The notes under the pieces: model-generated
What the model was told of the DNA's origin: nothing
What the model saw: only the letters and a program-made list of their open reading frames with translations
Databases searched by the model: none
NCBI RefSeq assembly: GCF_017068395.1
Contig: NZ_CP070619.1
Location: 3,658,001 to 3,722,000 of the forward strand
Direction: 5' to 3'
Source of the DNA: Rhodococcus pseudokoreensis
GTDB taxonomy: Bacteria; Actinomycetota; Actinomycetes; Mycobacteriales; Mycobacteriaceae
DNA length: 64,000 nt
Shown here: piece by piece, positions 50,287 to 59,826 of the stretch
Layout: every line of letters begins with the position of its first letter
Numbering within the stretch: position 1 is the first letter of the stretch
Position numbers and translations under genes: made by a program

Positions 50287-51584
50287 CAACCCTGAAAGCT
50301 TCACGCTCGCAAGACCACAAGCTGACCATCGCAGAGATTCTCGAGACTCTGTCCGACGGCATGCTCCCCCTGCGGTTCTCCGCCTACGACGGCAGCGCCG
50401 CAGGCCCCGAGGACGCCCCGTACGGGCTCCACCTCAAGACGACGAGGGGCACGACGTACCTCGCGACCGCCCCCGGCGACCTCGGCATGGCCCGGGCCTA
50501 CGTGTCCGGCGACCTCGAGGCCCGCGGCGTCCACCCCGGCGACCCGTACGAGATCCTCCGCGTCATGGGCGACGAACTGCACTTCCGTCGCCCGTCCGCG
50601 CTCACACTCGCCGCCATCACCCGGTCGCTCGGCTGGGATCTGCTGCGCCCCATAGCCCCTCCCCCGCAGGAGCACCTCCCGCGGTGGCGTCGAGTCGCGG
50701 AAGGCTTGCGGCACTCCAAGTCCCGCGACGCCGAGGTCATCCACCACCACTACGACGTCTCGAACACCTTCTACGAGTACGTTCTCGGCCCGTCCATGAC
50801 GTACACGTGCGCGTGTTACGAGAACGCCGAGCAGACCCTCGAAGAGGCGCAGGAAAACAAGTACCGCCTCGTGTTCGAGAAGCTCGGCCTCCAGCCGGGT
50901 GATCGCCTTCTCGACATCGGTTGTGGCTGGGGGTCGATGGTCCGGTTCGCCGCACGCCGCGGCGTCAAGGTCATCGGCGTCACCCTGTCCCGCGAACAGG
51001 CCGAATGGGCGCAGAAGGCCATCGCCGAAGAGGGGCTGTCCGACCTCGCCGAGGTCCGGTTCTCCGACTACCGCGACGTCCCCGAAACCGGCTTCGACGC
51101 CATCTCCTCCATCGGCCTGACCGAGCACATCGGCGTCGGCAACTACCCCGCCTACTTCGGACTGCTGCAGAGCAAACTCCGCGAAGGCGGCCGGCTGCTG
51201 AACCACTGCATCACCCGGCCCGACAACCAGAGTCAGGCCCGCGCAGGCGGATTCATCGACCGGTACGTGTTCCCCGACGGCGAACTCACCGGCTCCGGGC
51301 GCATCATCTCCGAGATCCAGAACGTCGGACTCGAGGTGCGGCACGAGGAGAACCTGCGCGAACACTACGCACTCACCCTCGCCGGATGGTGCCAGAACCT
51401 GGTCGACAACTGGGACGCCTGCGTCGAAGAGGTCGGGGAAGGCACCGCCCGCGTGTGGGGCCTCTACATGGCCGGGTCGCGACTCGGCTTCGAACGCAAC
51501 GTCGTTCAGCTGCACCAGGTCCTCGCCGTCAAACTCGGGCCGAAGGGCGAGGCACACGTCCCGCTCCGGCCGTGGTGGAAGTAG
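50283..51584 (+). CDS. Cyclopropane-fatty-acid-synthase-family SAM methyltransferase
   Basis: The 433-residue protein has a lipid-binding N-terminal part to about residue 150, then VIHHHYDVSNTFYEYVLGPSMTYTCACY, and the SAM-binding motif LLDIGCGWGSMVRFAARRGVKVIGVTLS at about residues 210-237. IGLTEHIG and the C-terminal HYALTLAGWCQNL are also typical of CFA synthases. It should add a one-carbon unit to a cis double bond in a membrane lipid, making a cyclopropane or, with the upstream flavoprotein, a 10-methyl branch. The TAG stop is followed by the 15-base spacer of palindrome E9. Confidence 0.88.
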   Translation: MTTLKASRSQDHKLTIAEILETLSDGMLPLRFSAYDGSAAGPEDAPYGLHLKTTRGTTYLATAPGDLGMARAYVSGDLEARGVHPGDPYEILRVMGDELHFRRPSALTLAAITRSLGWDLLRPIAPPPQEHLPRWRRVAEGLRHSKSRDAEVIHHHYDVSNTFYEYVLGPSMTYTCACYENAEQTLEEAQENKYRLVFEKLGLQPGDRLLDIGCGWGSMVRFAARRGVKVIGVTLSREQAEWAQKAIAEEGLSDLAEVRFSDYRDVPETGFDAISSIGLTEHIGVGNYPAYFGLLQSKLREGGRLLNHCITRPDNQSQARAGGFIDRYVFPDGELTGSGRIISEIQNVGLEVRHEENLREHYALTLAGWCQNLVDNWDACVEEVGEGTARVWGLYMAGSRLGFERNVVQLHQVLAVKLGPKGEAHVPLRPWWK

Positions 51585-51599
51585 GCGGCTCCGCCGCCC

Positions 51600-51639
51600 G
51601 TGAGTGGTTAAGGAGTCTGTGCACTCCTTGACCACTCAC
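51600..51639. repeat. 40-bp palindromic element E9 (class B)
   Basis: GTGAGTGGTTAAGGAGTCTG is followed by TGCACTCCTTGACCACTCAC; 16 of the outer 17 positions pair (one T-G wobble). The spacer GCGGCTCCGCCGCCC joins it to the TAG of the CFA-synthase-like gene. On the other strand it encodes the last ten residues and TAA stop of AbiEi/DUF559-like paralogue 2. Confidence 0.85.
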
Positions 51640-52657
51640 AGGCCCGGCAGGGGATTTCGCCGGGCCTGCTCCACCCCTCCCGCACCAGCACGGTCTCCAC
51701 TTCACGGGCCACGGCGCACGGATTCTTCGTCACCTCGTCGAACCCGTAGACGAGACGCGGCCGCCCCTGCAGTTCGGCCGCGTTGTCGCGGCGGCGGTCC
51801 CGGAATGCCACCTCCGCCATGGCGTGCGCGCGGCGACCGTCGAGTCGCACGATGAGCGGTACGCCGTGGTCGGAGTAGTCGCAGTCCTCGAAGAGGGTGC
51901 GGCCGTCCACGACCACTGGTGACTGCCGCCGCGCCCGTGGAAGCCCGTGCGCGTCCTCGACGTCGGTGGCGTAGCGGTATTCGAGCACCGACTGCACTCC
52001 GTCGGCGAGCAGTCGGACCGCGTCCAGGAGCGTCCTGCGATATCGGCGCGGCCGCCGCTCCTCCATGCGTCGTCGAATGTCGCGCACAGGGATCCGGGCA
52101 TTGGTCACGAGGGCGATCAGACGCGTGAAGGCGTCCCGCGCCGTCGGTTCGGCGATCGCCACATCCAACGCGGTGTCCGCCCTCGACGTCCGAGGCTGGT
52201 CCGTGTCGACGGCAATGTATTCGTGCGCCCTCGACCGGTGCACGACGACACCGGGATGCAAAACCGTACCTTCCCGGTGGCACAGACTGGTCAACGCGAG
52301 ACCCGCACCGACGACGGTCGGCGGCTGCGTGACAGCCGATCTCCCGTAGGGAACGGTGATGTGCACGGGGCATGCCGGATCGGCACGAATCATGCCCCAT
52401 TCCTCGGCAGCAGTGTGGTGGCTGAGGACGGCCGCTCCGCCTCCGAACAGCAGTGCGGCCTCCAGCGCCATTTCACGACTGATCGGTCCGCTGCTCACCG
52501 CATAGACCCCGTGCAGCACTGCTTGCCACAGTCCGGATTCGACACGGTGCCGGACCCTGCTGCGGGGAAAACCGAGGGCACGGAGTTGGGTGTGGGTGAT
52601 GAGGCCGAACTGAGCGTCGACGACGTCTTTCAGAGCGGCGAATTGCGTAGAGGTCAT
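51608..52657 (-). CDS. AbiEi-antitoxin-like/DUF559-like protein, paralogue 2
   Basis: The protein is 349 residues from ATG 52655-52657; the frame is open to 52753. It has the same build as the protein at 42844-43860: winged helix FGLITHTQLRALGFPRSRVRHRVESGLWQAVLHGVYAV, middle HHTAAEEWGMIRADPACPVHITVPYGRSAV, and DUF559/VSR-like end (QSVLEYRYATDVEDAHGLP, GRTLFEDCDYSDHGVPLIVRLDGRRAH, FRDRRRDNAAEL). The C-terminal tail CEWSRSAQTP is encoded by palindrome E9. Element E10 lies upstream. No cognate toxin gene is adjacent, and its activity is unknown. Confidence 0.65.
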   Translation of the reverse strand: MTSTQFAALKDVVDAQFGLITHTQLRALGFPRSRVRHRVESGLWQAVLHGVYAVSSGPISREMALEAALLFGGGAAVLSHHTAAEEWGMIRADPACPVHITVPYGRSAVTQPPTVVGAGLALTSLCHREGTVLHPGVVVHRSRAHEYIAVDTDQPRTSRADTALDVAIAEPTARDAFTRLIALVTNARIPVRDIRRRMEERRPRRYRRTLLDAVRLLADGVQSVLEYRYATDVEDAHGLPRARRQSPVVVDGRTLFEDCDYSDHGVPLIVRLDGRRAHAMAEVAFRDRRRDNAAELQGRPRLVYGFDEVTKNPCAVAREVETVLVREGWSRPGEIPCRACEWSRSAQTP

Positions 52658-52755
52658 ACCGGCACGGTCACCGAGACCCCCGACCGGTCCCGGTGTCGTA
52701 CCTGGGAAAAGTAATTGCCCTGTGGATAGCCGACAGGTTGGGGATAACTCCACCC

Positions 52756-52795
52756 GTGCGTGGTTAGCGAGTCCAGAGACTCCTTAACCACGCAC
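52756..52795. repeat. 40-bp palindromic element E10 (class B)
   Basis: GTGCGTGGTTAGCGAGTCCA is followed by GAGACTCCTTAACCACGCAC. The A-to-C change in the left arm (GTGCG) is matched by T-to-G on the right (CGCAC), a compensating change relative to E9. Read on the minus strand, it is joined to the TAG of fadB by the same 15-base spacer that joins E9 to its gene. Confidence 0.85.
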
Positions 52796-52810
52796 GGGCG
52801 GCGGAGCCGC

Positions 52811-54952
52811 CTACGCCTTCAGCGACGCCGGCGGGGTGAAGCGCTCGCCGTACTTGGCGGCGAGTTCTTCGGCGCGCTTGACGAAGCCGGCCTGGCCGCC
52901 TTCGTAGCCCTGGATGTACTGCGACACACCGCCGGTCCAGGCGGGGAAGCCGATGCCCATGATGGAGCCGATGTTGGCGTCGGCGGTGGTGAGGAGCACG
53001 CCCTCGTCGAAGCATTTTTGCGTTTCGATGGCCTCGATGAACAGCATGCGCTCGATGAGGTCCTGGAACGGGACTTCGAGTTCCTTGGAACCGAAGTTCT
53101 CCCGCAGCCCGGACCACAGGCCGGTGCGCTTGCCGTCGGCGTAGTCGTAGAAGCCGGCGCCGCCGAGTTTGCCCTTGCGGTCGAACTTGTCGACCATCGT
53201 GTTGATGACGTCGCCTGCCGGGTCGGCGGGCAGGTCCTTGCCTTCGGCCTTCGCGGCTTCCGCGGTTTCCTTGCGGATCTTCTGCATCAGCGTCAGGTTC
53301 AGCTCGTCGGACAGCTGCAGCGGTGCCGCCGGGTAGCCGGCCTGCATGCCTGCCTGTTCGATGGTGGCGGGCTCGATGCCCTCCGCCAGCATGGCGATGG
53401 CCTCGTTGATGAACGTGCCGATGACGCGGGAGGTGAAGAAGCCGCGCGAATCGTTGACGACGATCGGCGTCTTGCGGATGGCCTGCACGTAGTCGAAGAC
53501 GCGGGCGAGGGCCTCGTCGGACGTCTTCTCGCCGCGGATGATCTCGACGAGCGGCATCTTGTCGACGGGCGAGAAGAAGTGGATTCCGATGAAGTCCTCT
53601 TGGCGCTTCACGCCGGTCGCGAGGCCGGTGATCGGCAGCGTCGACGTGTTCGAGCCGAGCAGCGCCTTCGGGTCGACGATGTCCTCGATCTCCTGGAACA
53701 CTTTGTGCTTGAGGTCCTGCGACTCGAACACGGCCTCGATGACGAAGTCGACACCGGCGAAGTCGGCGGGGTCGGCGGACGGCGTGATGCGGTCGAGGAG
53801 CGTCTTCGACTTCTCCTCGGTGGTCTTGCCCCGCGACAGCGCCTTGGCCTCGATGCCCTCGGAGTACGCCTTGCCCTTGTTGGCGGCCTCGATGGTGACG
53901 TCCTTGAGGACGACGTCGAAGCCGGCTTTCGCGGACACGTAGGCGATTCCGGCGCCCATCATTCCGGCGCCGAGCACACCGACCTTGGTGATCGGGGTCT
54001 TCTCGATGCCCTCGGGGCGGGACGCGCCGGAGTTGATGGCCTGCAGGTCGAAGAAGAACGCCTGGATCATGTTCTTCGCGACCTGACCGGTGACCAGCGA
54101 CGTGAAGTAGCGGGCCTCGATGAGGAGCGCGTTGTCGATGTCGACCTGCGATCCCTCGACGGCGGCGGCCATGATGGCGCGCGGTGCCGGCATGGGTGCG
54201 CCCTTGAGTTGCTTGCGCAGGTTCGCGGGGAACGCGGGCAGGTTCGCGGCGAACGCCGGGGTGGACGGGGTGCCGCCGGGGATCCGGTAGCCCTTCTTGT
54301 CCCACGGCTGGACGCCGCCCTCGGGGTTGGCCTTGATCCACGCCTTCGCGGCGGGCACCAGTTCGTCGACGGACGGCACGACCTCGTCGACGAGTCCGAC
54401 CTCCTTGGCCTGCACCGGTCCACGCTGCTGGCCCTGGAGCAGCACCTGCATGAGCGCGTTCTGCAGACCGAGCATGCGGACGGTGCGCACGACGCCACCG
54501 CCGCCGGGCAGCAGACCGAGGGTGACCTCAGGCAGGCCGATCTTGACGCCCTTCACATCCGCGGCGACGCGGTGATGCGTGGCCAGGGCGATCTCGAGTC
54601 CGCCGCCGAGTGCGGCGCCGTTGATGGCGGCGACGACGGGCTTGCCGAGGGTCTCGAGGCGGCGCAGGTCCGACTTGATCGCGACGCTGTGGCTGTAGAT
54701 CTCGTCGGCGTTCTCCGGTCCGACCTTGATCATGTTCTTCAGGTCGCCGCCGGCGAAGAACGTCTTCTTGCCGGACGTGATGACGACACCGGTGATGGAG
54801 TCCTTCTCGTCGACGAGGCGGTCGACGGTCGCCTTCATCGAGGAGATGTAGGCGTCGTTCATGGTGTTCGCGCCCTGGTTGGGATCGTCGATGGTGAGCA
54901 CGACGATGCCGTCGGCGTCCTGCTCCCAGTTGATGATGTTCTGCTCGCTCAC
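52811..54952 (-). CDS. fadB: Fatty-acid oxidation multifunctional protein (enoyl-CoA hydratase/3-hydroxyacyl-CoA dehydrogenase)
   Basis: The 713-residue protein has a crotonase domain (residues 1 to about 300: KTFFAGGDLKNM, NGAALGGGLEIALATHHRVA) and a 3-hydroxyacyl-CoA dehydrogenase with NAD motif VGVLGAGMMGAGIAYVSAKAG at about 335 and active-site region GIHFFSPVDKMPLVEII. The C-terminal helical domain follows. It carries out hydration and oxidation in beta-oxidation. The start is GTG 54950-54952 with AGGAG upstream; it follows the thiolase by 29 bases, forming a fadA-fadB operon with fadA first. Confidence 0.93.
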   Translation of the reverse strand: MSEQNIINWEQDADGIVVLTIDDPNQGANTMNDAYISSMKATVDRLVDEKDSITGVVITSGKKTFFAGGDLKNMIKVGPENADEIYSHSVAIKSDLRRLETLGKPVVAAINGAALGGGLEIALATHHRVAADVKGVKIGLPEVTLGLLPGGGGVVRTVRMLGLQNALMQVLLQGQQRGPVQAKEVGLVDEVVPSVDELVPAAKAWIKANPEGGVQPWDKKGYRIPGGTPSTPAFAANLPAFPANLRKQLKGAPMPAPRAIMAAAVEGSQVDIDNALLIEARYFTSLVTGQVAKNMIQAFFFDLQAINSGASRPEGIEKTPITKVGVLGAGMMGAGIAYVSAKAGFDVVLKDVTIEAANKGKAYSEGIEAKALSRGKTTEEKSKTLLDRITPSADPADFAGVDFVIEAVFESQDLKHKVFQEIEDIVDPKALLGSNTSTLPITGLATGVKRQEDFIGIHFFSPVDKMPLVEIIRGEKTSDEALARVFDYVQAIRKTPIVVNDSRGFFTSRVIGTFINEAIAMLAEGIEPATIEQAGMQAGYPAAPLQLSDELNLTLMQKIRKETAEAAKAEGKDLPADPAGDVINTMVDKFDRKGKLGGAGFYDYADGKRTGLWSGLRENFGSKELEVPFQDLIERMLFIEAIETQKCFDEGVLLTTADANIGSIMGIGFPAWTGGVSQYIQGYEGGQAGFVKRAEELAAKYGERFTPPASLKA

Positions 54953-54981
54953 TGCTTCAAGTCTCCTGATGGTCCGGGCGG

Positions 54982-56196
54982 TCAGACGCGCTCGATGATG
55001 GTGGCGACGCCCATACCGCCGCCGATGCACAGGGTGATGAGGGCGTACCGGGCGTTGCGGCGCTCGAGCTCGTCGATCATGGTGCCGGTGATCATGGCGC
55101 CGGTGGCTCCGAGCGGGTGCCCCATGGCGATGGCACCGCCGTTGACGTTGAGCTTCTCGTCGGGGATGTTCAGGTCCTTCTGGAACTTGAGCACCACGGA
55201 CGCGAACGCCTCGTTGATCTCGAACAGGTCGATGTCGTCGACGGTCAGACCGGCGGCGGCGAGCACCTTCTTCGAGGCGGGGGTCGGGCCGGTGAGCATG
55301 ATCGTGGAGTCGGCACCGCTGGTGGCCGTCGCGACGACGCGGGCGCGCGGGGTCAGGCTCATGTCCTTGCCGGCCTGCTCGGATCCGACGAGGACCAGTG
55401 CGGCGCCGTCGACGATGCCGGAGCTGTTGCCGCCGTGGTGGACGTGGTTGATCTTCTCGACCCAGTGGTACTTCTGCAGCGACACCGCGTCGAAGCCGCC
55501 CATCTCGCCGACGCCGGCGAAGGACGGGTTGAGGCCGGCGAGGTTCTCGAGGGTGGTGCCGGGACGCATGTGCTCGTCCTGGTCGAGGACGACGAGGCCG
55601 TTGATGTCCTTGACCGGGACGACGGACTTGGCGAAGTAGCCGCCGGTCCACGCCTTCGCGGCGAGGTCCTGCGAGCGGACGGCGTACGCGTCGACGTCCT
55701 CGCGGGAGAAGCCCTCGATGGTGGCGATCAGGTCGGCGCCCACACCCTGGGGGACGAAGTAGTTGTCGTAGTTGGTGGCCGGGTCGAGCGCCCACGGTCC
55801 GCCGTCGGAGCCCATCGGCACGCGGGACATCGATTCGACGCCACCGGCGATGACCAGTTCGTCCCAGCCGGACCGCACCTTCTGCGCGGCGGTGTTGACG
55901 GCCTCGAGGCCGGACGCGCAGAACCGGTTCAGCTGGACGCCGCCGACGGTGTCGGGCAGTCCGGCGTCGTTGACCGCGACGCGGGCGATGTCCATGCCCT
56001 GGTCGCCGACGGGGGTGACGACGCCGAGGACCAGGTCCGAGATGCGATCCTCGTCCAGGTCGGGGAAGCGGGCGCGGAGCTCGTCGATCAGGCCGGTGAC
56101 CAGCGAGATCGGCTTGACCGAGTGCAGCGAACCGGTCTTCTTTCCGCGGCCGCGCGGGGTCCGGATGGCTTCATAAATGAATGCCTCTGTGGTCAC
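54982..56196 (-). CDS. fadA: Acetyl-CoA C-acyltransferase (thiolase)
   Basis: The protein is 404 residues from GTG 56194-56196; the open frame runs further to 56448 but has no fitting start. It has the nucleophile Cys in [13 protein letters not shown] at about residue 93, [12 protein letters not shown], the NEAFA loop, [14 protein letters not shown] with catalytic His, and the second Cys in LCIGGGMG. It performs the last step of beta-oxidation with FadB. A KstR-like box lies 84 bases upstream. Confidence 0.93.
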   Translation of the reverse strand: MTTEAFIYEAIRTPRGRGKKTGSLHSVKPISLVTGLIDELRARFPDLDEDRISDLVLGVVTPVGDQGMDIARVAVNDAGLPDTVGGVQLNRFCASGLEAVNTAAQKVRSGWDELVIAGGVESMSRVPMGSDGGPWALDPATNYDNYFVPQGVGADLIATIEGFSREDVDAYAVRSQDLAAKAWTGGYFAKSVVPVKDINGLVVLDQDEHMRPGTTLENLAGLNPSFAGVGEMGGFDAVSLQKYHWVEKINHVHHGGNSSGIVDGAALVLVGSEQAGKDMSLTPRARVVATATSGADSTIMLTGPTPASKKVLAAAGLTVDDIDLFEINEAFASVVLKFQKDLNIPDEKLNVNGGAIAMGHPLGATGAMITGTMIDELERRNARYALITLCIGGGMGVATIIERV

Positions 56197-56279
56197 TGTG
56201 GAGTGTTCCTTCCTTATCTGCGTCGACGCCGACCGTGCACACGGCGCTCTGCACGGGGCATACCCCGGCACATTTACCT

Positions 56280-56293
56280 TAGAACGTGTTCCA
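56280..56293. promoter_or_regulatory. KstR-like operator before fadA-fadB
   Basis: TAGAACGTGTTCCA fits the published KstR consensus TnnAACnnGTTnnA at all fixed positions. KstR represses cholesterol-catabolism and some lipid genes until a steroid-CoA is present. Related TetR regulators use similar palindromes, so the regulator's identity is not certain. Confidence 0.55.
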
Positions 56294-56383
56294 AAACAGT
56301 AGGAAGGACCGAAGCGATCCTGGATCGTGACCCAGGCGATCACGACCGGGCGACCTGGACTGCCGCGCGGTGAGGCCGGCGCC

Positions 56384-57058
56384 TCAGGTGTCGAGGCCGA
56401 GCCCCGCGTCCCGTGCCCGCACGATGGCGGCGGGACGGTCGGGCACACCCAGCTTGGTGAGCACGTTCGACACGTGGTTGCGCACGGTCTTCGGGCTCAG
56501 CACGAGTCTGCGCGAGATGCTCGCGTTGTCGTAGCCGCGGGCGACGAGGTCGAGCACCTCCCGTTCGCGGTCGGTGAGTTCCGGAAACACGGTGGGCTCC
56601 ATCCGGCGGGAGGCGGCCATGAAGCTCATCGCGCGGGCCGCGACCGCGGCGCCGAGGATCACCTCCCCGTTGGCGACTGCCCGGACCGCCCGTTCGACCT
56701 CCCCCGGATCGGCGCCCTTCACCAGGTAGCCGCGCGCCCCGGCACGCACCGACGCGACCAGCGATTCGTCGTCCTCGTGCATGGTGACCACGAGCACCCG
56801 CAGTGCGGGGTGCCGCTCGACGAGCCGCCGGGTGGCGTCCACCCCCGAGCCGTCGCCGAGTTCGAGATCCATCAGCACCACGTCGACGTCCCCGTCCACG
56901 ACGTCGAGCGCCTCGGCGACGGAACTGGCCTGCGCGGCCACCTCCATGCCGTCCAGCGTCGACAGCAGCGCGACCATGCCCAGCCGGAACACCGGGTGGT
57001 CGTCGACGACGGCGACCCGGATGGACGAGGTGGTGGAGTTCGTCGTGCCCGCGCTCAT
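56384..57058 (-). CDS. NarL/LuxR-type response regulator
   Basis: The 224-residue protein has a receiver domain ([18 protein letters not shown]; phospho-Asp in [13 protein letters not shown]; Lys in GYLVKGAD) and a C-terminal LuxR helix-turn-helix ([45 protein letters not shown]). The ATG overlaps the stop of the sensor kinase gene by four bases, so they form a coupled two-component system. The targets are unknown. Confidence 0.9.
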   Translation of the reverse strand: MSAGTTNSTTSSIRVAVVDDHPVFRLGMVALLSTLDGMEVAAQASSVAEALDVVDGDVDVVLMDLELGDGSGVDATRRLVERHPALRVLVVTMHEDDESLVASVRAGARGYLVKGADPGEVERAVRAVANGEVILGAAVAARAMSFMAASRRMEPTVFPELTDREREVLDLVARGYDNASISRRLVLSPKTVRNHVSNVLTKLGVPDRPAAIVRARDAGLGLDT

Positions 57059-59022
57059 GATGCGGTCAACGGTAACCGGGCGGTGACCACCGTGCCTGTC
57101 GGACGGCCGGATTCGATGTGCAGCGTGCCGCCGAGTTCGTGGGCCCGCTCGCGCATCGACCGGGTGCCGACACCGCCTCCGCCGGCCGGATCGAACCCGC
57201 AGCCGTCGTCGTGGATGACGACCGTCAGCACCTCCGGGGCGAACGTGGCGTCGACCCGGCAGCCGTCGGCGCCGCTGTGCCTGCGCGCGTTGGTGACGGC
57301 CTCGACGACGATCCCGTACGCCGCGGCGCTGATCTCCGCGCCCAGCCTCGGTGGCGGATCGGCCTGCACCCGCAGCTGGAACCCGCTGCGCGACTGGGTG
57401 GCCGCCAGTTCGTGCAGCGCCGGGACCAGTCCGAGTTCGTCGAGCACCGGCGGGAACATGCTGCGCGACAACTGCCGGACGCCCTCCACCTGATGGTCGA
57501 GTTGCTCTTGCAGAGCGTCGATGAGTTCGGCGGCGGCGGCCGGATCCGAGCCGAGCAGGTTCCGCGCGCCCTGCAGACCCAGCCGGATGCCCGCGAGCGA
57601 CGGACCCAGCCCGTCGTGCAGTTCGCGGCGAATCATCTGCCGCTCCTCCAGTCGCACGGACGACAGCCGGCGCCGCGCCTCCTGCAGGTTCTCCGCCGAC
57701 TGCAGCACGACGAGACCGGCCGTCACGACCGCCGACAGTTCGGTGAGCGACCGGCGGGTGCGCGCCCCCAGCGACTCCCCCGCCGGCGCCGTCACGACCA
57801 TCGTCCCCAGCACCGCATCGCGGTGCACCAACTCCACCGACTCGGCAGGTCCCGTCGCCGAACCCCACACCGCGGCAACCCCGCCGGCGCGCCGCACGGA
57901 CACGGATTCGAGCCGCAACGCGACGCCAACACCGGCGGCGAGACCCTCGAGGAGTTGTTCCGGGGTCTCGGCGCTGCCGAACTGCCTGCCGAGGGTGCGG
58001 ACGGCCCTCGCCGGATCCTCGCCCTCGCCGTACACCAGGCGGTGCACCCGCCGCTGCAGCCACAACCGCACCGGTTGCACGGCGACGGCGACGACACCCG
58101 CCGCGACCACCTGCGCCCCCACCGAATCGCCGTCGGGCAGCAGCGCCGTCAGCGCCGTGGCCACCACGACGTACAGCACCAGCAGCGCGACGGTGAGGGT
58201 GCCCGCCACCGTCGCGCGGCTGACGACCAGGTTCAGCCCCCACATGCGCTGACGCAGGATGCACACCAGGATCGCGACCGGGTAGAAGGCCTGAACAGCC
58301 AAGTGCACCAACGGGTTGAGCACCCACAGTCCCGGCAGCGACGCGGGCAGCGCCAGCGGAATGTACGCGGCCGTCATCAGCGCCGTGCCGAGGCACATCC
58401 AGCCGAGACCGACGCGCTCGCCGGGTGGGCCGTGCCGCCACCGCCACCCGCAGTCCGCGGCCGCCGCGGCGCCGACGACGAGAACGGGCACGATCACCCA
58501 GACCGCGGGGATCTCCGTGAACGTGCGGGACCAGAAGTACCAGGCCGTCGCGGCGACACCCGCGAGGACGCCGAGTTTCGCGCCGACGCCGAGCGGATGG
58601 TCGCGGATCAGCCACGGCACGATCAGGAACAGGCTGAGCGTCCCGGGAATCCATGCCGTGTTCTGCAACGGCGACAGCACGTCGACCCACGGCAGCCCCG
58701 GACGCACGGCGGCGAGTTGCGAACAGCTGTAGCCGAGCGCGGCGAGACCCACGCCGATCGCGGTGAGCCCCATGATGATCGGCACCGGATGCACCCTGCG
58801 GGCGAGGACGACACCGGCAACGGTCCCGTAGACCGCCGCCCCGACGACGTCCACCAGGAAGAACAGCTGATTCGAGTCGATGCCCGGATCGGCCCGGACG
58901 AACGCCACCACCGATAGGACGACCAGAACCCACGCGGACACCGCCATGACGGCAGCGGGTACGGGCGCACCGCCCGCACCCGCCGACCCCTCGGTCATCG
59001 GAGTGTCCTTCTGCTTCGCCAT
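57055..59022 (-). CDS. Membrane sensor histidine kinase (HisKA_3 type)
   Basis: The protein is 655 residues from ATG 59020-59022. The N-terminal half has about ten membrane spans (AAVMAVSAWVLVVLSVVAFV … ATVAGTLTVALLVLYVVVATALTALL). A GAF-like linker follows, then HisKA_3 with the phospho-His in RRELHDGLGPSLAGIRLGLQ, and a HATPase domain (VVEAVTNARRHSGA, HDDGCGFDPAGGGGVGTRSMRERA). It should phosphorylate the adjacent NarL-type regulator. The multi-span sensor region suggests a membrane or lipid signal, but this is speculative. Confidence 0.9.
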   Translation of the reverse strand: MAKQKDTPMTEGSAGAGGAPVPAAVMAVSAWVLVVLSVVAFVRADPGIDSNQLFFLVDVVGAAVYGTVAGVVLARRVHPVPIIMGLTAIGVGLAALGYSCSQLAAVRPGLPWVDVLSPLQNTAWIPGTLSLFLIVPWLIRDHPLGVGAKLGVLAGVAATAWYFWSRTFTEIPAVWVIVPVLVVGAAAAADCGWRWRHGPPGERVGLGWMCLGTALMTAAYIPLALPASLPGLWVLNPLVHLAVQAFYPVAILVCILRQRMWGLNLVVSRATVAGTLTVALLVLYVVVATALTALLPDGDSVGAQVVAAGVVAVAVQPVRLWLQRRVHRLVYGEGEDPARAVRTLGRQFGSAETPEQLLEGLAAGVGVALRLESVSVRRAGGVAAVWGSATGPAESVELVHRDAVLGTMVVTAPAGESLGARTRRSLTELSAVVTAGLVVLQSAENLQEARRRLSSVRLEERQMIRRELHDGLGPSLAGIRLGLQGARNLLGSDPAAAAELIDALQEQLDHQVEGVRQLSRSMFPPVLDELGLVPALHELAATQSRSGFQLRVQADPPPRLGAEISAAAYGIVVEAVTNARRHSGADGCRVDATFAPEVLTVVIHDDGCGFDPAGGGGVGTRSMRERAHELGGTLHIESGRPTGTVVTARLPLTAS

Positions 59023-59042
59023 GGTGCGAACGAGTATCTCCC

Positions 59043-59741
59043 CTACTCGCGCACCGTGTCGGCGAAAGCGAAACCGATCGCGCTCACCAGCACCCACAGC
59101 GGCCCGGTGAACCCGGCGAGGTACTGCAGCGGTGAGACTCCGATGACGGCGGTCACCAGCCCCAGGACCAGGCTGACCCAGCCGATCCAGCGTGGGCCAG
59201 CGTGCCCGCGGAGCAGTGCGGCGGCCACCGCCAGCGCGCTGACGCCCGCACCCGCCCACAGCCACGGAATCGTGCCCATCCAGTGGCCGCCGACCACCGC
59301 GAACGCCGGCACCAGCCGGCTCGTGTCACCGAGGCCGAACACCAACTCGGTGGTCAGCCCGGTCCCCAGCAGACACGCCGCCGACGTCAGGACCAGCCCG
59401 AACGCCGCGACCGACGGCAGGATGCTGTCGGCCGGCAACGCTGCCCGCAGGCGCTGGGACAGCCCGGCGGCGAAGACGAGGATCAGCAGCGCCGCGGTCA
59501 TGATCGACACGTGCATCACCAGGATTCCGGTGCGCTGTCCCGCGAGACCGTTCATGATGGCGACCGCGTCGCCGGCCGACGCCTCCACGTACACCGCGTC
59601 GACCGACATGCTCGCCTGGATGCCGACGATTCCGGCCACGCCGGCGAGGACCCCGACGTACGCCCACCACCGGCCGCTTCGCGGTCGCGCGGTCGCCGGG
59701 ACCTCGTTCTGCACGCCGTCTGGAACATTCACTGTGCTCAT
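59043..59741 (-). CDS. Integral membrane protein of unknown function
   Basis: The protein is 232 residues from ATG 59739-59741; the frame is open much further upstream, antisense within dnaX. It has six predicted membrane spans (such as WWAYVGVLAGVAGIVGIQASM, LVMHVSIMTAALLILVFAAGL and GWVSLVLGLVTAVIGVS). It resembles uncharacterised actinobacterial membrane proteins and is not assigned a family. It precedes the sensor kinase gene by 20 bases on the same strand, so may be part of the same operon and signalling system. Confidence 0.6.
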   Translation of the reverse strand: MSTVNVPDGVQNEVPATARPRSGRWWAYVGVLAGVAGIVGIQASMSVDAVYVEASAGDAVAIMNGLAGQRTGILVMHVSIMTAALLILVFAAGLSQRLRAALPADSILPSVAAFGLVLTSAACLLGTGLTTELVFGLGDTSRLVPAFAVVGGHWMGTIPWLWAGAGVSALAVAAALLRGHAGPRWIGWVSLVLGLVTAVIGVSPLQYLAGFTGPLWVLVSAIGFAFADTVRE

Positions 59742-59826
59742 GAGACGACGATCGGGCACCCGGCGTCCCGGGCACCAGGGGCGGATGTCCCGATGTGGCG
59801 GGACCGCCGTGCGCTCAACCCTCGGT

